A DNA stretch of 64,000 nucleotides from an uncultured SAR86 cluster bacterium (GTDB taxonomy: Bacteria > Pseudomonadota > Gammaproteobacteria > Magnimaribacterales > D2472): the NCBI GenBank assembly GCA_902563835.1, contig CACEZB010000004.1, positions 24,147-88,146 on the forward strand, given 5' to 3'. The notes below the pieces were generated by a model that was given only the letters and a program-made list of their open reading frames with translations, made no database searches and was not told the origin of the DNA. A program made the position numbers and the translations under genes. Shown piece by piece: positions 29,719 through 38,768 of the stretch. Every line of letters starts with the position of its first letter. Position 1 is the stretch's first letter.

Positions 29719-30924
29719 ATGAAATCAATAAAAATCAATAACATTTTAATACTTAGCTTTATCATTATGCCGATGATCTTATTTAAGGTGCAGGCATCCC
29801 CTGGTGAATATTGGGATGAAGCGTTACCAGAAGATAAGGGTATTTCAAGTGACAAAGTAAATAAATTATTTGATTTATCTTTTGAAGACGATGCAACTCA
29901 ATCAGTCGTTTTAATAAAAGATGGTGTTTTAATTGCGGAACGTTATGCTGACGGGTATGACAAAGATTCGTTTGGCACATCTTGGTCAATGGCAAAAAGC
30001 TTTTATGCTGCATTAATTTTAATTTCAGTAGATAAAGGTGAAATAGGAAGCCTAGATGACAAAGTATCTAAATATCTAGATTATTTTAATGATGATCGTT
30101 CTGTAATAACTATAAGACAACTATTAAATATGTCTAGCGGTCTTGAATACCCTGAAACACAACATGAAATGATGTTTTTTCAACCAGATCATTTGGAGTA
30201 TTCGAAACAAGTAAAACTTGAAAAAGAACCTGATACTCTTTTTGAGTATAACAACGTTAATTCAATGCTTTTAGGAGATATTCTTTTACAAGCAACTGGC
30301 AAGAAGGCAGATGTTCTTTTAGAAGAAAGAATATTAGATAAACTTGAGGTAAAAAATAAAACTTTATGGAGGGACTCTAAACAAAATGTTCTTACATATT
30401 GTTGTATAGACATGACAGCTAGAGATTATGCAAGATTTGGACAATTATTTTCAAATAGCGGTGCCTGGAAAGATGAGCAGATCATTTCTAAAGAATTAGT
30501 AGATGAAACATTTCAATATGTTTGGGATACGCCCAATTGGTGGACAGATTATAAAAGAGGGTATTCTTTGCATTGGTGGGTTTCTAGGTATAGTGAAGAC
30601 TCTAAAATCTTTAATGCAAGTGGAAGATTCGGACAATATATTTTTGTAGATAGAGAAAATGATATTGTGTTTGTAAGGATTACAAAAAATACTCCAGCAG
30701 AGGGACCAATTCAAGATTGGTCTAGATTATCTTGGTTTACTTGGATCAATAATGTTGAATTTTTAATAGCCTTTTTTCAAACCCTTGAAAGTTGGGGGAT
30801 TGTTAAAATAGGTGCAGACAGCAATGTAAAATCACCTAGCACAAGGGAAGATGGTGCATCAAAAGAATTTTATAGAGATTATGAGTTAGTAATGGATGCT
30901 ATGGCTGATCTTAGTCGGAGTTAG
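29719..30924 (+). CDS. Serine hydrolase / class C beta-lactamase family protein
   Basis: SMAKSF (SxxK), YNNVNS (YxN), ASGRFGQYIFV. Confidence 0.88.
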   Translation: MKSIKINNILILSFIIMPMILFKVQASPGEYWDEALPEDKGISSDKVNKLFDLSFEDDATQSVVLIKDGVLIAERYADGYDKDSFGTSWSMAKSFYAALILISVDKGEIGSLDDKVSKYLDYFNDDRSVITIRQLLNMSSGLEYPETQHEMMFFQPDHLEYSKQVKLEKEPDTLFEYNNVNSMLLGDILLQATGKKADVLLEERILDKLEVKNKTLWRDSKQNVLTYCCIDMTARDYARFGQLFSNSGAWKDEQIISKELVDETFQYVWDTPNWWTDYKRGYSLHWWVSRYSEDSKIFNASGRFGQYIFVDRENDIVFVRITKNTPAEGPIQDWSRLSWFTWINNVEFLIAFFQTLESWGIVKIGADSNVKSPSTREDGASKEFYRDYELVMDAMADLSRS

Positions 30925-31105
30925 TATTTAATTCGTTTACTTTTTTTAGATAACTAGCCATATCTTTTTTCCATTCTTCTAGATAATAACCATCATTACC
31001 ATGTTTATTTAGATACCTTAAAAAGACTCTACCAGATTCATCTTCAAACCCTGGTTCAAATGGCTCTCCAGTTAATTTATTTGGTCTTTTAAATTGATTA
31101 TCCAT
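30911..31105 (-). CDS. Small hypothetical protein
   Basis: TAATG stop/start overlap with upstream transporter; MDNQFKRPNKLTGEPFEPG... Confidence 0.6.
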   Translation of the reverse strand: MDNQFKRPNKLTGEPFEPGFEDESGRVFLRYLNKHGNDGYYLEEWKKDMASYLKKVNELNTNSD

Positions 31106-32871
31106 TAGGTCCAAACAAACAATATCATAGGAATCGAAACTAAAATTATAAGAATATCCATAGGCAAGCCTAATCTCCAATAGTCTGTGAATTTATAGTT
31201 TCCTGGACCCATAACCACTGTATTACATTGATGCCCAATCGGTGTTAAGAATGCACAACTAGCTCCAACCGCAACCACCATTAAGAAAGGTTCAATTGCA
31301 TAGCCAAGCTCTAAAGCAATTCCTGTAGAGATTGGCGCCATTATTACTGCTGTTGCAGCATTGTTAATTATGTCAGTTGTAGCCATTGTTACTACTAAAA
31401 TAGTAAAAAGTATCCAAAATAAACTTACATTTGATGCGTATTCAGATATTGAACTTGCTATTACATCGCTAAGCCCTGTAGTCTGCAACGCTGTTCCAAT
31501 TGGAATCATTGCTGCTAGCATGACTATTATTGGCCAATCTATTTCTCTATAAAAATTACTGTCTATAATTTTTATTCTTGCAAAACCTAAAACACAAAGT
31601 AAAAAGGCAGCAGCAGCACTCAAATAATTAAATGAAACTAAAAAAATAGACAGAGAAAAGAAAATTAATCCTTTAAGAAGTCTACTTCTGCTTGGAATAG
31701 TTTGAAGCTCTCTTTGACGTAAAGGCATTAAACCTAAATGCTTTATTTTATTAGAAACATCTTCTTCATCCAGATCTCTAACTCCTAAAAGCAAAACATC
31801 ACCTGATTTAAATGTTTCTCTTGTTAATCTCGTTCTATACTTTGATCCTTTTCTCCATAAGCCTAATAAATTTAACTCTTCAAAAGCTAGTTTAAGAAAA
31901 AAGTCATACTTTCTTCCTATTAGTCTTGATCCTGGTGTAATCATTACTTCTATTTCCTCAAGATCATCTTCATCAAAAGAATGTAATTCTTTAGGTATAG
32001 AAAAACCAAAAACATCTAAAATATTACCAATATCATCTGGCGGGGTTTTAATAACTAATATTTGACCAGATTTTATTTGCATATTATTTTGTACTTTCTT
32101 AACCGAACCATTTTCAGAAACAATTCCTAGAATCTCTGTATCTTCACCAGCTTGTTTTTTAAATTTATACAAAGTCATACCAATTGCTGAGCTTCCATCA
32201 TTTACACATACTTCAAATAAATATCCTTTAAGATTAATTAAGTGCTCGGTCTTAGAGCCAGTATTTCTTAATAAGATGAATTTATTACCCAGAAGCGCGA
32301 TAAATAATATGCTTAATAAAGTAATTACTATTCCAACATATGAAAAGTCAAAAAAATTAAAGCCTGAAGAAGAGATAGTTGCCTTATACTCAGAAATAAT
32401 AATATTTGGAGGAGTTCCAATAGCAGTGTTCATTCCACCTAAAATACAAGCAAATGCTAATGGCATTAAAAATTTTGAAGCATGCCATTCCATTTTTTGA
32501 CAGATATTTAGAGTAATAGGCAACAAGATTGCTAATGCTCCAATATTATTAATAAACGAAGAAAGAATTGCAGCAATAAACAAAAGGCAAACTAAAAATT
32601 GAAATTCAGTAAACGTTCTTGTTCCAATTAATTTTCCTACCAAACCTGTCAGACCGGAATTTTTTAAACCTTGGCTAATTATCAATACAAGTGCAACTGT
32701 TACTACAGCAGGATGTGCAAATCCAGCAAATGCATCATTGGCAGGAATTATTTCAAGTACTACAAGTACAAATAAAGCACCAATAGCTAACGCGTCATAT
32801 CTAACCTTACCCCAAATGAATAAACCTAACAGGGCTATAAGTGTTGCAGATAATAAAACTTGATCGTTCAT
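31105..32871 (-). CDS. SLC13 family permease with two TrkA-C-like domains
   Basis: Multi-TM with GMNTAIGTPPNIIIS and GASCAFLTPIGHQCNTVVMGPG; central soluble TrkA-C-like repeats. Confidence 0.9.
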   Translation of the reverse strand: MNDQVLLSATLIALLGLFIWGKVRYDALAIGALFVLVVLEIIPANDAFAGFAHPAVVTVALVLIISQGLKNSGLTGLVGKLIGTRTFTEFQFLVCLLFIAAILSSFINNIGALAILLPITLNICQKMEWHASKFLMPLAFACILGGMNTAIGTPPNIIISEYKATISSSGFNFFDFSYVGIVITLLSILFIALLGNKFILLRNTGSKTEHLINLKGYLFEVCVNDGSSAIGMTLYKFKKQAGEDTEILGIVSENGSVKKVQNNMQIKSGQILVIKTPPDDIGNILDVFGFSIPKELHSFDEDDLEEIEVMITPGSRLIGRKYDFFLKLAFEELNLLGLWRKGSKYRTRLTRETFKSGDVLLLGVRDLDEEDVSNKIKHLGLMPLRQRELQTIPSRSRLLKGLIFFSLSIFLVSFNYLSAAAAFLLCVLGFARIKIIDSNFYREIDWPIIVMLAAMIPIGTALQTTGLSDVIASSISEYASNVSLFWILFTILVVTMATTDIINNAATAVIMAPISTGIALELGYAIEPFLMVVAVGASCAFLTPIGHQCNTVVMGPGNYKFTDYWRLGLPMDILIILVSIPMILFVWT

Positions 32872-32882
32872 TGGCCATTAAT

Positions 32883-33968
32883 TTATTTAGGCATAGATTC
32901 AACATAAAGAGATGTAGAAGGATATGCAAATTCAGATTTATTTTCTTTAACTATTTTCATTATATTGAAAATTAATTTTTCTTTAACCTGATTGAATGCT
33001 GCAAAACCCATTGGATCCGCATATGCAACTATTAACATATCTATTGAACTACCTCCCAACTCGACAATTCTTACAACAGGATCTAGATCACCTTCTGTTG
33101 TAAAATCATTACTTGAAATGATATATTTTTTTACATCATTTCTTATGGATTCAAGCTGTTCTACGCTTGTTGAATAAATTAAATTAATTTTCCAATTAAT
33201 TCTTCTATTAATCATTTCACCATGGTTTATAACTTTTACATCTGAAAGATCCTTGTTTGGGATTACCATTGGAGCTGTATCAAATGTTCTTATAACAGTT
33301 GACCTAAAGCCTATACTTTCTACAATCCCATGTAATTGTCCGCTTACCTCAATTCTGTCACCTGGTTGAAATCTATGTTCACCAATAATAAGTATTCCAG
33401 ATATAAGATTTTTAAAGAAATCTTGTGCTCCTAATGCAACCGCAACTGAGAAAAGTCCTAATCCAGCAACTAGAGGCCCAATTTGAATACCAAAGATATC
33501 TAAAATTATTGCAATACCTATTACCCATACAATAAATTTAGAAGCACGCTCTAACCACATTTGCATTGATGCAGTTAACCATGAGCTTGTGGAAAGAGCT
33601 TCAAAGATTGGTTTTACACTATTTGCTAGAACACTAAAAATAGTAAAAATTACAAATGCTTTAACTATATTGGTTGCTATATCACCAATTACTCCTGACA
33701 AAGGAAGTATTAATGTGCATACATAAAGGGCTATTGTTATTGGCACTAAACCAATTGGCTTTTTTAGAGCATTTAAGATCTCATCATCAATTTTTGAATC
33801 TGTTTTATCAGCAAGTTTTGTAAACGCATTTAAGATTACAGAAATAATAAAACTTCTAAATAAAAATGCTATTAATATTACTATTAACGATAAGATGATA
33901 GAGCCAAGATCTATACCAAGAAAACCGCTATTCCAAACATCTATTACTAAATTGTTAAAATTTTCCAT
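32883..33968 (-). CDS. MscS family mechanosensitive channel
   Basis: VAGLGLFSVAVALGAQDFFKNLISGILII pore helix; FQPGDRIEV. Confidence 0.93.
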   Translation of the reverse strand: MENFNNLVIDVWNSGFLGIDLGSIILSLIVILIAFLFRSFIISVILNAFTKLADKTDSKIDDEILNALKKPIGLVPITIALYVCTLILPLSGVIGDIATNIVKAFVIFTIFSVLANSVKPIFEALSTSSWLTASMQMWLERASKFIVWVIGIAIILDIFGIQIGPLVAGLGLFSVAVALGAQDFFKNLISGILIIGEHRFQPGDRIEVSGQLHGIVESIGFRSTVIRTFDTAPMVIPNKDLSDVKVINHGEMINRRINWKINLIYSTSVEQLESIRNDVKKYIISSNDFTTEGDLDPVVRIVELGGSSIDMLIVAYADPMGFAAFNQVKEKLIFNIMKIVKENKSEFAYPSTSLYVESMPK

Positions 33969-34027
33969 ATAAATATATTTAAAATCCTATTTTATGTTGA
34001 TTTTATACTTTTAACAAAAAGTACGAT

Positions 34028-34729
34028 TTATTTACTTATCCTATCTTTTATAAAATATGGCAAGTAAATCAAATAAAAGACAGCAATTGCTAAAGGAGTG
34101 GTGTATAGAATATGTAATGGTGGATCAGGGAACATATCCATCAACGAAGCTCCATCAGGTTTTGCAATCAAGTACCAGAAATTTGCTGGTTCACCTAATA
34201 AAATATTAATAGCATAAACAATAGGCAATAAAATAAATAAAGTAATTGCTGTTACTTTTAATATATCCTTGCCATATGGACGGTTTCCTAAACTAACAGT
34301 TGCATACATTATTCCAACAACTATCATTCCATGACCGATCATAAAGAATATGTAATCTAAATCATGATGGCTTATATCTGGCGTAAGAATTGCCATGGTT
34401 GCACCACCTAACCCCCAAAAGAAAGCGCATAGATATAATATTTTTGGACCACCTAATAAAAATATAATTAAAAATATTTCTGAAAGATCACACATATGCA
34501 GGGGGATTGTTTCTCTCCAATCATATGGATTGGCCAAAAGATATAAATCTTTATATGGCGAGATAATGACATGTAAAAAAATTATGGCAGCTATAATTTT
34601 ACTCATTGTAGATTTTTGATCTTCTGTTTTATTTTTATAAAATTTTGGCAATAAAACAGATACAACTATAACCGTAGCTATTGTTATAAGATGAACAGTC
34701 CCAAACATTGCAAATGGTGTGCCAAACAT
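34028..34729 (-). CDS. TIGR02206/YwaF-like membrane protein
   Basis: LHMCDLSEIF motif, multiple TM, FPDPPLHILYTTPLA. Confidence 0.75.
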   Translation of the reverse strand: MFGTPFAMFGTVHLITIATVIVVSVLLPKFYKNKTEDQKSTMSKIIAAIIFLHVIISPYKDLYLLANPYDWRETIPLHMCDLSEIFLIIFLLGGPKILYLCAFFWGLGGATMAILTPDISHHDLDYIFFMIGHGMIVVGIMYATVSLGNRPYGKDILKVTAITLFILLPIVYAINILLGEPANFWYLIAKPDGASLMDMFPDPPLHILYTTPLAIAVFYLIYLPYFIKDRISK

Positions 34730-34772
34730 TACTCTTTACCTATCTGATTAATTTTTAAGATTATATTATTTT

Positions 34773-36752
34773 TTAGTTTAATTTTAAAATATCTAACAAC
34801 GTGCCTTCAGTTAATATTGCTGGCAATATTTTTGATTCTTGCATTCCAGGCTTCCAATATATATAAAGTGGAACCCCATTTCTATTATATTTTTCTAAGG
34901 TTCTTAAGATCTCATTATTTTTATTTGTCCAATCAGCTACAATATATTCAATATTATTTTCTTTGAGATATTGTTTTACCTTAGGCCTAGAAAGGGCAAT
35001 TTTGTCATTGGCTTGACATGTTATACACCAAGCAGCAGTAAAATTAATTAAATATGCTTGGTTATTTTTTTTAAAATTTTCTTCAATATTTGAATCCCAG
35101 ACACCATATTCAGAATATTGGTTTACAGAACCTAAATTAGTATCTCCTTTCTCACCAGATGTTATATATACTCCTTCAAAAGAAATTGTTGTAAGGATTA
35201 ATACCCAAATAAGAAGTTGTATTTTTTTATTTGTTATTTTTAATGTTAACCAGAATAGACTAGAAATAATAAGAATTGAAATTAATAAACTAATCACTAA
35301 ATTTGAATTTGTTTGCAGACTAAAAACCCATACAAGCCATAAAGTTGTAGCAAACATTGGAAAAGCAAAAAACTCTTTTAATGTAATCATCCATTTACCA
35401 GATTTTGGTAATAATTTAATTAGGCTTGGGTTGATAGATAAAATAAAGTAAGGCATTGCAAAACCTATTCCTAGTGATGCAAATATTGGCATTGTAATTG
35501 CAGACGGTTGAACTAATGCATATCCAAGGGCAGCCCCCATAAATGGAGCTGTGCATGGCGAGGCCACAATAACAGCAAGCACTCCTGTCAAAAAAGATCC
35601 GCTAACATTATTTGATCCAATGCCACCAAGTCTAGTTAAAGATGAGCCGATATTTACATCTGTTAATAAGATCATACCTATTAAGAACATTAATATGCTT
35701 AACATAGCAACTATTATTGGTGACTGTAGTTGAAAACCCCATCCAAGATAATTCCCTGTCTGTTTTAAAATTATAAGAGATAAACCAATTAGCAGGAATG
35801 ATATTAAAACACCTAAACAAAATGATAATGCATGTAATCTTATTTTTAATTTTGATTGATTCCCTAAAGAAACGAAACTTAAAATTTTTAAAGAAATTAT
35901 TGGAAATACACAGGGCATCAGATTCAATATCAGGCCGCCTAGAAATGCAAAAATAATTGCTTGTAAGAAAGTAATTGATAATGCTTGTAGTTTCTTATCA
36001 TTTACCTCAGCATTTATTAAAAATATTTCATCACCATTTACCGATAAAACTCCACTAATAGAACTTAGGTTTGATATCCCTTCAATAATAGGTACTTTTA
36101 GCAACCAATTATTTTCTTCTTTCGTAAGTATCTGTATTCCAGGATGATCTACAATATTTTGATTATCTATAAAAAATGTAATTAAATTAATTTGATTGTT
36201 ATAAGAAAATCTTAATTCAATGAACTGACTATCAATTTCAGCAAGAACAGGTAATGTTATAGAAGGGACTAAATCATTCCATGCTATCAATTCATTATCT
36301 ATTATAATTTCATCTATTGAGGTTTCTATTAATGCTTTTTCAGGTACACAAACATCATCACATATCAAAAAATCAATATTTAATTTTATTTTTGAATTTA
36401 AAGAATCCTTTTTAATATATTCAAATGGAAATATTACAAAATTCTTATAACCATAAGTCATCAATGGTTCGTATGGAATGAGTTCTGGTCTTGGCCATTT
36501 AATTTCACCAATTTTTATATTTTCATCAGTATCCCATTGAATTTTTATCGGTCCGCCTGAATCGCCAGGATTTTTCCAATAGGTATGCCAATTTTTTTGC
36601 ATATCCATTTTTATCCCAATTAGATTATTTTTATTTTCAGATTCTGGATAATTAAATTTAACTAATGAAACATTTGCATGACCAGTATTTACTGGTTCAG
36701 CTTCAATAAAAATGAATAATGTAAATAAGAAGAATATTTTTAGTAGCTTCAT
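34773..36752 (-). CDS. DsbD/ScsB-like thiol:disulfide interchange protein
   Basis: KNWHTYWKNPGDSGGP N-terminal domain, NLMPCVFPIISLKIL, C-terminal FTAAWCITCQAND. Confidence 0.93.
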   Translation of the reverse strand: MKLLKIFFLFTLFIFIEAEPVNTGHANVSLVKFNYPESENKNNLIGIKMDMQKNWHTYWKNPGDSGGPIKIQWDTDENIKIGEIKWPRPELIPYEPLMTYGYKNFVIFPFEYIKKDSLNSKIKLNIDFLICDDVCVPEKALIETSIDEIIIDNELIAWNDLVPSITLPVLAEIDSQFIELRFSYNNQINLITFFIDNQNIVDHPGIQILTKEENNWLLKVPIIEGISNLSSISGVLSVNGDEIFLINAEVNDKKLQALSITFLQAIIFAFLGGLILNLMPCVFPIISLKILSFVSLGNQSKLKIRLHALSFCLGVLISFLLIGLSLIILKQTGNYLGWGFQLQSPIIVAMLSILMFLIGMILLTDVNIGSSLTRLGGIGSNNVSGSFLTGVLAVIVASPCTAPFMGAALGYALVQPSAITMPIFASLGIGFAMPYFILSINPSLIKLLPKSGKWMITLKEFFAFPMFATTLWLVWVFSLQTNSNLVISLLISILIISSLFWLTLKITNKKIQLLIWVLILTTISFEGVYITSGEKGDTNLGSVNQYSEYGVWDSNIEENFKKNNQAYLINFTAAWCITCQANDKIALSRPKVKQYLKENNIEYIVADWTNKNNEILRTLEKYNRNGVPLYIYWKPGMQESKILPAILTEGTLLDILKLN

Positions 36753-36779
36753 TTCTTTATTATTTCTTTAATGCCATTA

Positions 36780-36798
36780 GGGGTGCATTATGCACCCC
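36780..36798. terminator. Inverted repeat, possible terminator between hsp20 and dsbD-like gene
   Basis: GGGGTGCA-TTA-TGCACCCC; no clear U run, so bidirectional/weak. Confidence 0.4.
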
Positions 36799-36818
36799 CA
36801 TTTCCACTTTGTGGAGTA

Positions 36819-37271
36819 TTATTTATTTGAGATTCTTTTTGGTGATTTAATCTCAATCATTCTAGGTTTTTTTTCATCAGGAATGATTTTTTCTAGATTT
36901 ACAGTTAATAACCCGTTTACTAGTTCTGCTCCTTGAACAACAACATCTTCAGATAATGTGAATTGTTGCTTAAAAGCTCTTTGAGCAATTCCTTGATATA
37001 CAACCTTATTTTCTCCATTTACTACCTCAGTTTTTGGTCCGTCGTAACTTACCGTTAAAACTCCATCGGCAAGCTCGATTTGAATATCATCTTTTGACAA
37101 ACCAGCAACTGCAATTTCAATAGCAAAAAAATTACCATCTTTACTTATGTTGTAAGGTGGATAGCTTGAAGAACGATCGTTAGATTCCGAAAGTCTTTGC
37201 AATCTATCAAATAAAGGTTCAAACCCTAATACGCGAGTGGTAAAAAATGGATCAGTAAAATTAAGTATCAT
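36819..37271 (-). CDS. ibpA: Hsp20 family small heat shock protein
   Basis: Alpha-crystallin domain: FAIEIAVAGLSKDDIQIELADGVLTV, GIAQRAFKQQFTLSEDV. Confidence 0.93.
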   Translation of the reverse strand: MILNFTDPFFTTRVLGFEPLFDRLQRLSESNDRSSSYPPYNISKDGNFFAIEIAVAGLSKDDIQIELADGVLTVSYDGPKTEVVNGENKVVYQGIAQRAFKQQFTLSEDVVVQGAELVNGLLTVNLEKIIPDEKKPRMIEIKSPKRISNK

Positions 37272-37358
37272 AATAGTCCTCCTTATAAGCGACTTTATTT
37301 ATGTGTATCTTTAAAAAAGCATACACTCGTTAATGCGAGAATCCGTTATGGCATTCTC
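37272..37358 (-). promoter_or_regulatory. ROSE-like RNA thermometer in hsp20 5' UTR
   Basis: Minus-strand GUCGCUUAUAAGGAGGAC (37276-37293) has UCGCU anti-SD pairing AGGA with bulged G; further hairpins at 37303-37326, 37326-37339 and 37337-37358. Confidence 0.8.
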
Positions 37359-37451
37359 ATCAATTAATATTTATAGGCAATTTTAGCTTTTTCAACCTTT
37401 ATTTTTTTTGTTAAATAAAATATGCTTATCTAAATAATTTTTATAATAAAA

Positions 37452-37853
37452 ATGATCAAAAATATAATAACTTTTACATTACTCATAATTTTAATCTCTT
37501 TCGATATCAATGCAGATGGCGATGAAGTAGTTATAGAAGAAGGGCAAAAATGGTCATTAGAAAAAAGAAGCAATAAATTATCTCCAACAAATAGTAAAGT
37601 CTTATATTTTTTTTCAACTGATGCATATAATACCTATCATGCCAGGATATTTTCAGACTTATATATAGTTGATGGAAGAAATTTAGTAAGACTGAATACT
37701 GGCGATAAGATAGAAGTCATTCAACCAAAACATCAATCAAGGGTATATGAAGTTAAACTACTATCTGGATATGAAAAGGATAGAAAGTATTTTGTGATAA
37801 AAGAAGATTTGTTAAATGATTATAAATTAGTTGAAAAAACAAATGAAATATAA
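37452..37853 (+). CDS. Hypothetical secreted protein
   Basis: Signal-peptide-like N-terminus; intact ORF. Confidence 0.5.
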   Translation: MIKNIITFTLLIILISFDINADGDEVVIEEGQKWSLEKRSNKLSPTNSKVLYFFSTDAYNTYHARIFSDLYIVDGRNLVRLNTGDKIEVIQPKHQSRVYEVKLLSGYEKDRKYFVIKEDLLNDYKLVEKTNEI

Positions 37854-38307
37854 AAAACAATACTATTACTTATGCATGTTATTTTTTATATTTTCATGCA
37901 CAAATATGTCATATCGACCTGATGTTGTAAGCAAATCTGATGCTCAAAAGCAACAATATGTAGTTTTAGGATCTATTTTACAGATAACAAAAGTTACCAT
38001 TGAAGGTGATAGAGAGACGGGTGCTGCTGCCGGGGCATTAATAGGAGCAGCAGCTGGAGAAAGTGTTACTGACTCTGAACCTGAATCGGATATTGCTGCA
38101 ATAGTTGGCGGGCTTGTAGGCTCAAAAGTTGGAGCAGAAGTTGGTTCGAATCTTACAAAAAAAGATGGAGTAGAATTATTAATTAAAACTGACAGTGGAA
38201 AGCTGATCTCTATAATTCAAGAAATTAGTAAATATAATTTTGAAATAAATCAAAAAGTACAAATTATTAAAAGAAATGGAAAATCAAGAGTTCTCCCTTT
38301 TGATTGA
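37843..38307 (+). CDS. Glycine-zipper outer membrane lipoprotein (SlyB/Pcp-like)
   Basis: Lipobox FSC; TGAAAGALIGAAAGE...VGGLVGSKVGAEVGS. Confidence 0.75.
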   Translation: MKYKKQYYYLCMLFFIFSCTNMSYRPDVVSKSDAQKQQYVVLGSILQITKVTIEGDRETGAAAGALIGAAAGESVTDSEPESDIAAIVGGLVGSKVGAEVGSNLTKKDGVELLIKTDSGKLISIIQEISKYNFEINQKVQIIKRNGKSRVLPFD

Positions 38308-38747
38308 TGAGCTCTGAATTATCATCTTTAATTTATAATAAAGCATTAGACATTCTTTCAAGAAGAGAGCACTCTGCACATGAGCTAAAATTAAAACTAC
38401 ATAAAAAATATGAAGCAATTTCTGAAATTGAAGAAGTTATTACCAAATTAGAAAGCAATAATTTATTAAATGATTTTAGGTTTGCTGAAACATATGCTCG
38501 TATTAGGAAGAGAAAAGGTTTTGGCCCAAATAAAATTCATTATGAGCTTACAAATAAAGGTATTAAGGAATCCATTTCAAATGAAATAATTTCAGCTGAA
38601 GATGGATGGGCGCATGCCGCATTACAAGCATTTAGAAAAAAATACAGAGATGGAATTTCTGAAGATACAAAAGAAAGATTAAAACAAAAAAACTTTCTTC
38701 ATAATCGAGGTTTTAGTTTTAAAGAAATTGAATCAGTTTTTAGTTAG
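38307..38747 (+). CDS. recX: Regulatory protein RecX
   Basis: ALDILSRREHSAHELKLKL, FAETYARIRKRKGFGPNKIHYELTNKGI. Confidence 0.9.
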   Translation: MSSELSSLIYNKALDILSRREHSAHELKLKLHKKYEAISEIEEVITKLESNNLLNDFRFAETYARIRKRKGFGPNKIHYELTNKGIKESISNEIISAEDGWAHAALQAFRKKYRDGISEDTKERLKQKNFLHNRGFSFKEIESVFS

Positions 38748-38768
38748 GACATGTTATGATTTATTGCT

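Noticed and set aside
36780-36798. GGGGTGCATTATGCACCCC as a regulator operator
   Set aside because: Located between convergent-in-direction gene ends (after hsp20, before dsbD-like start); better explained as a terminator/processing hairpin, though the U run is weak.
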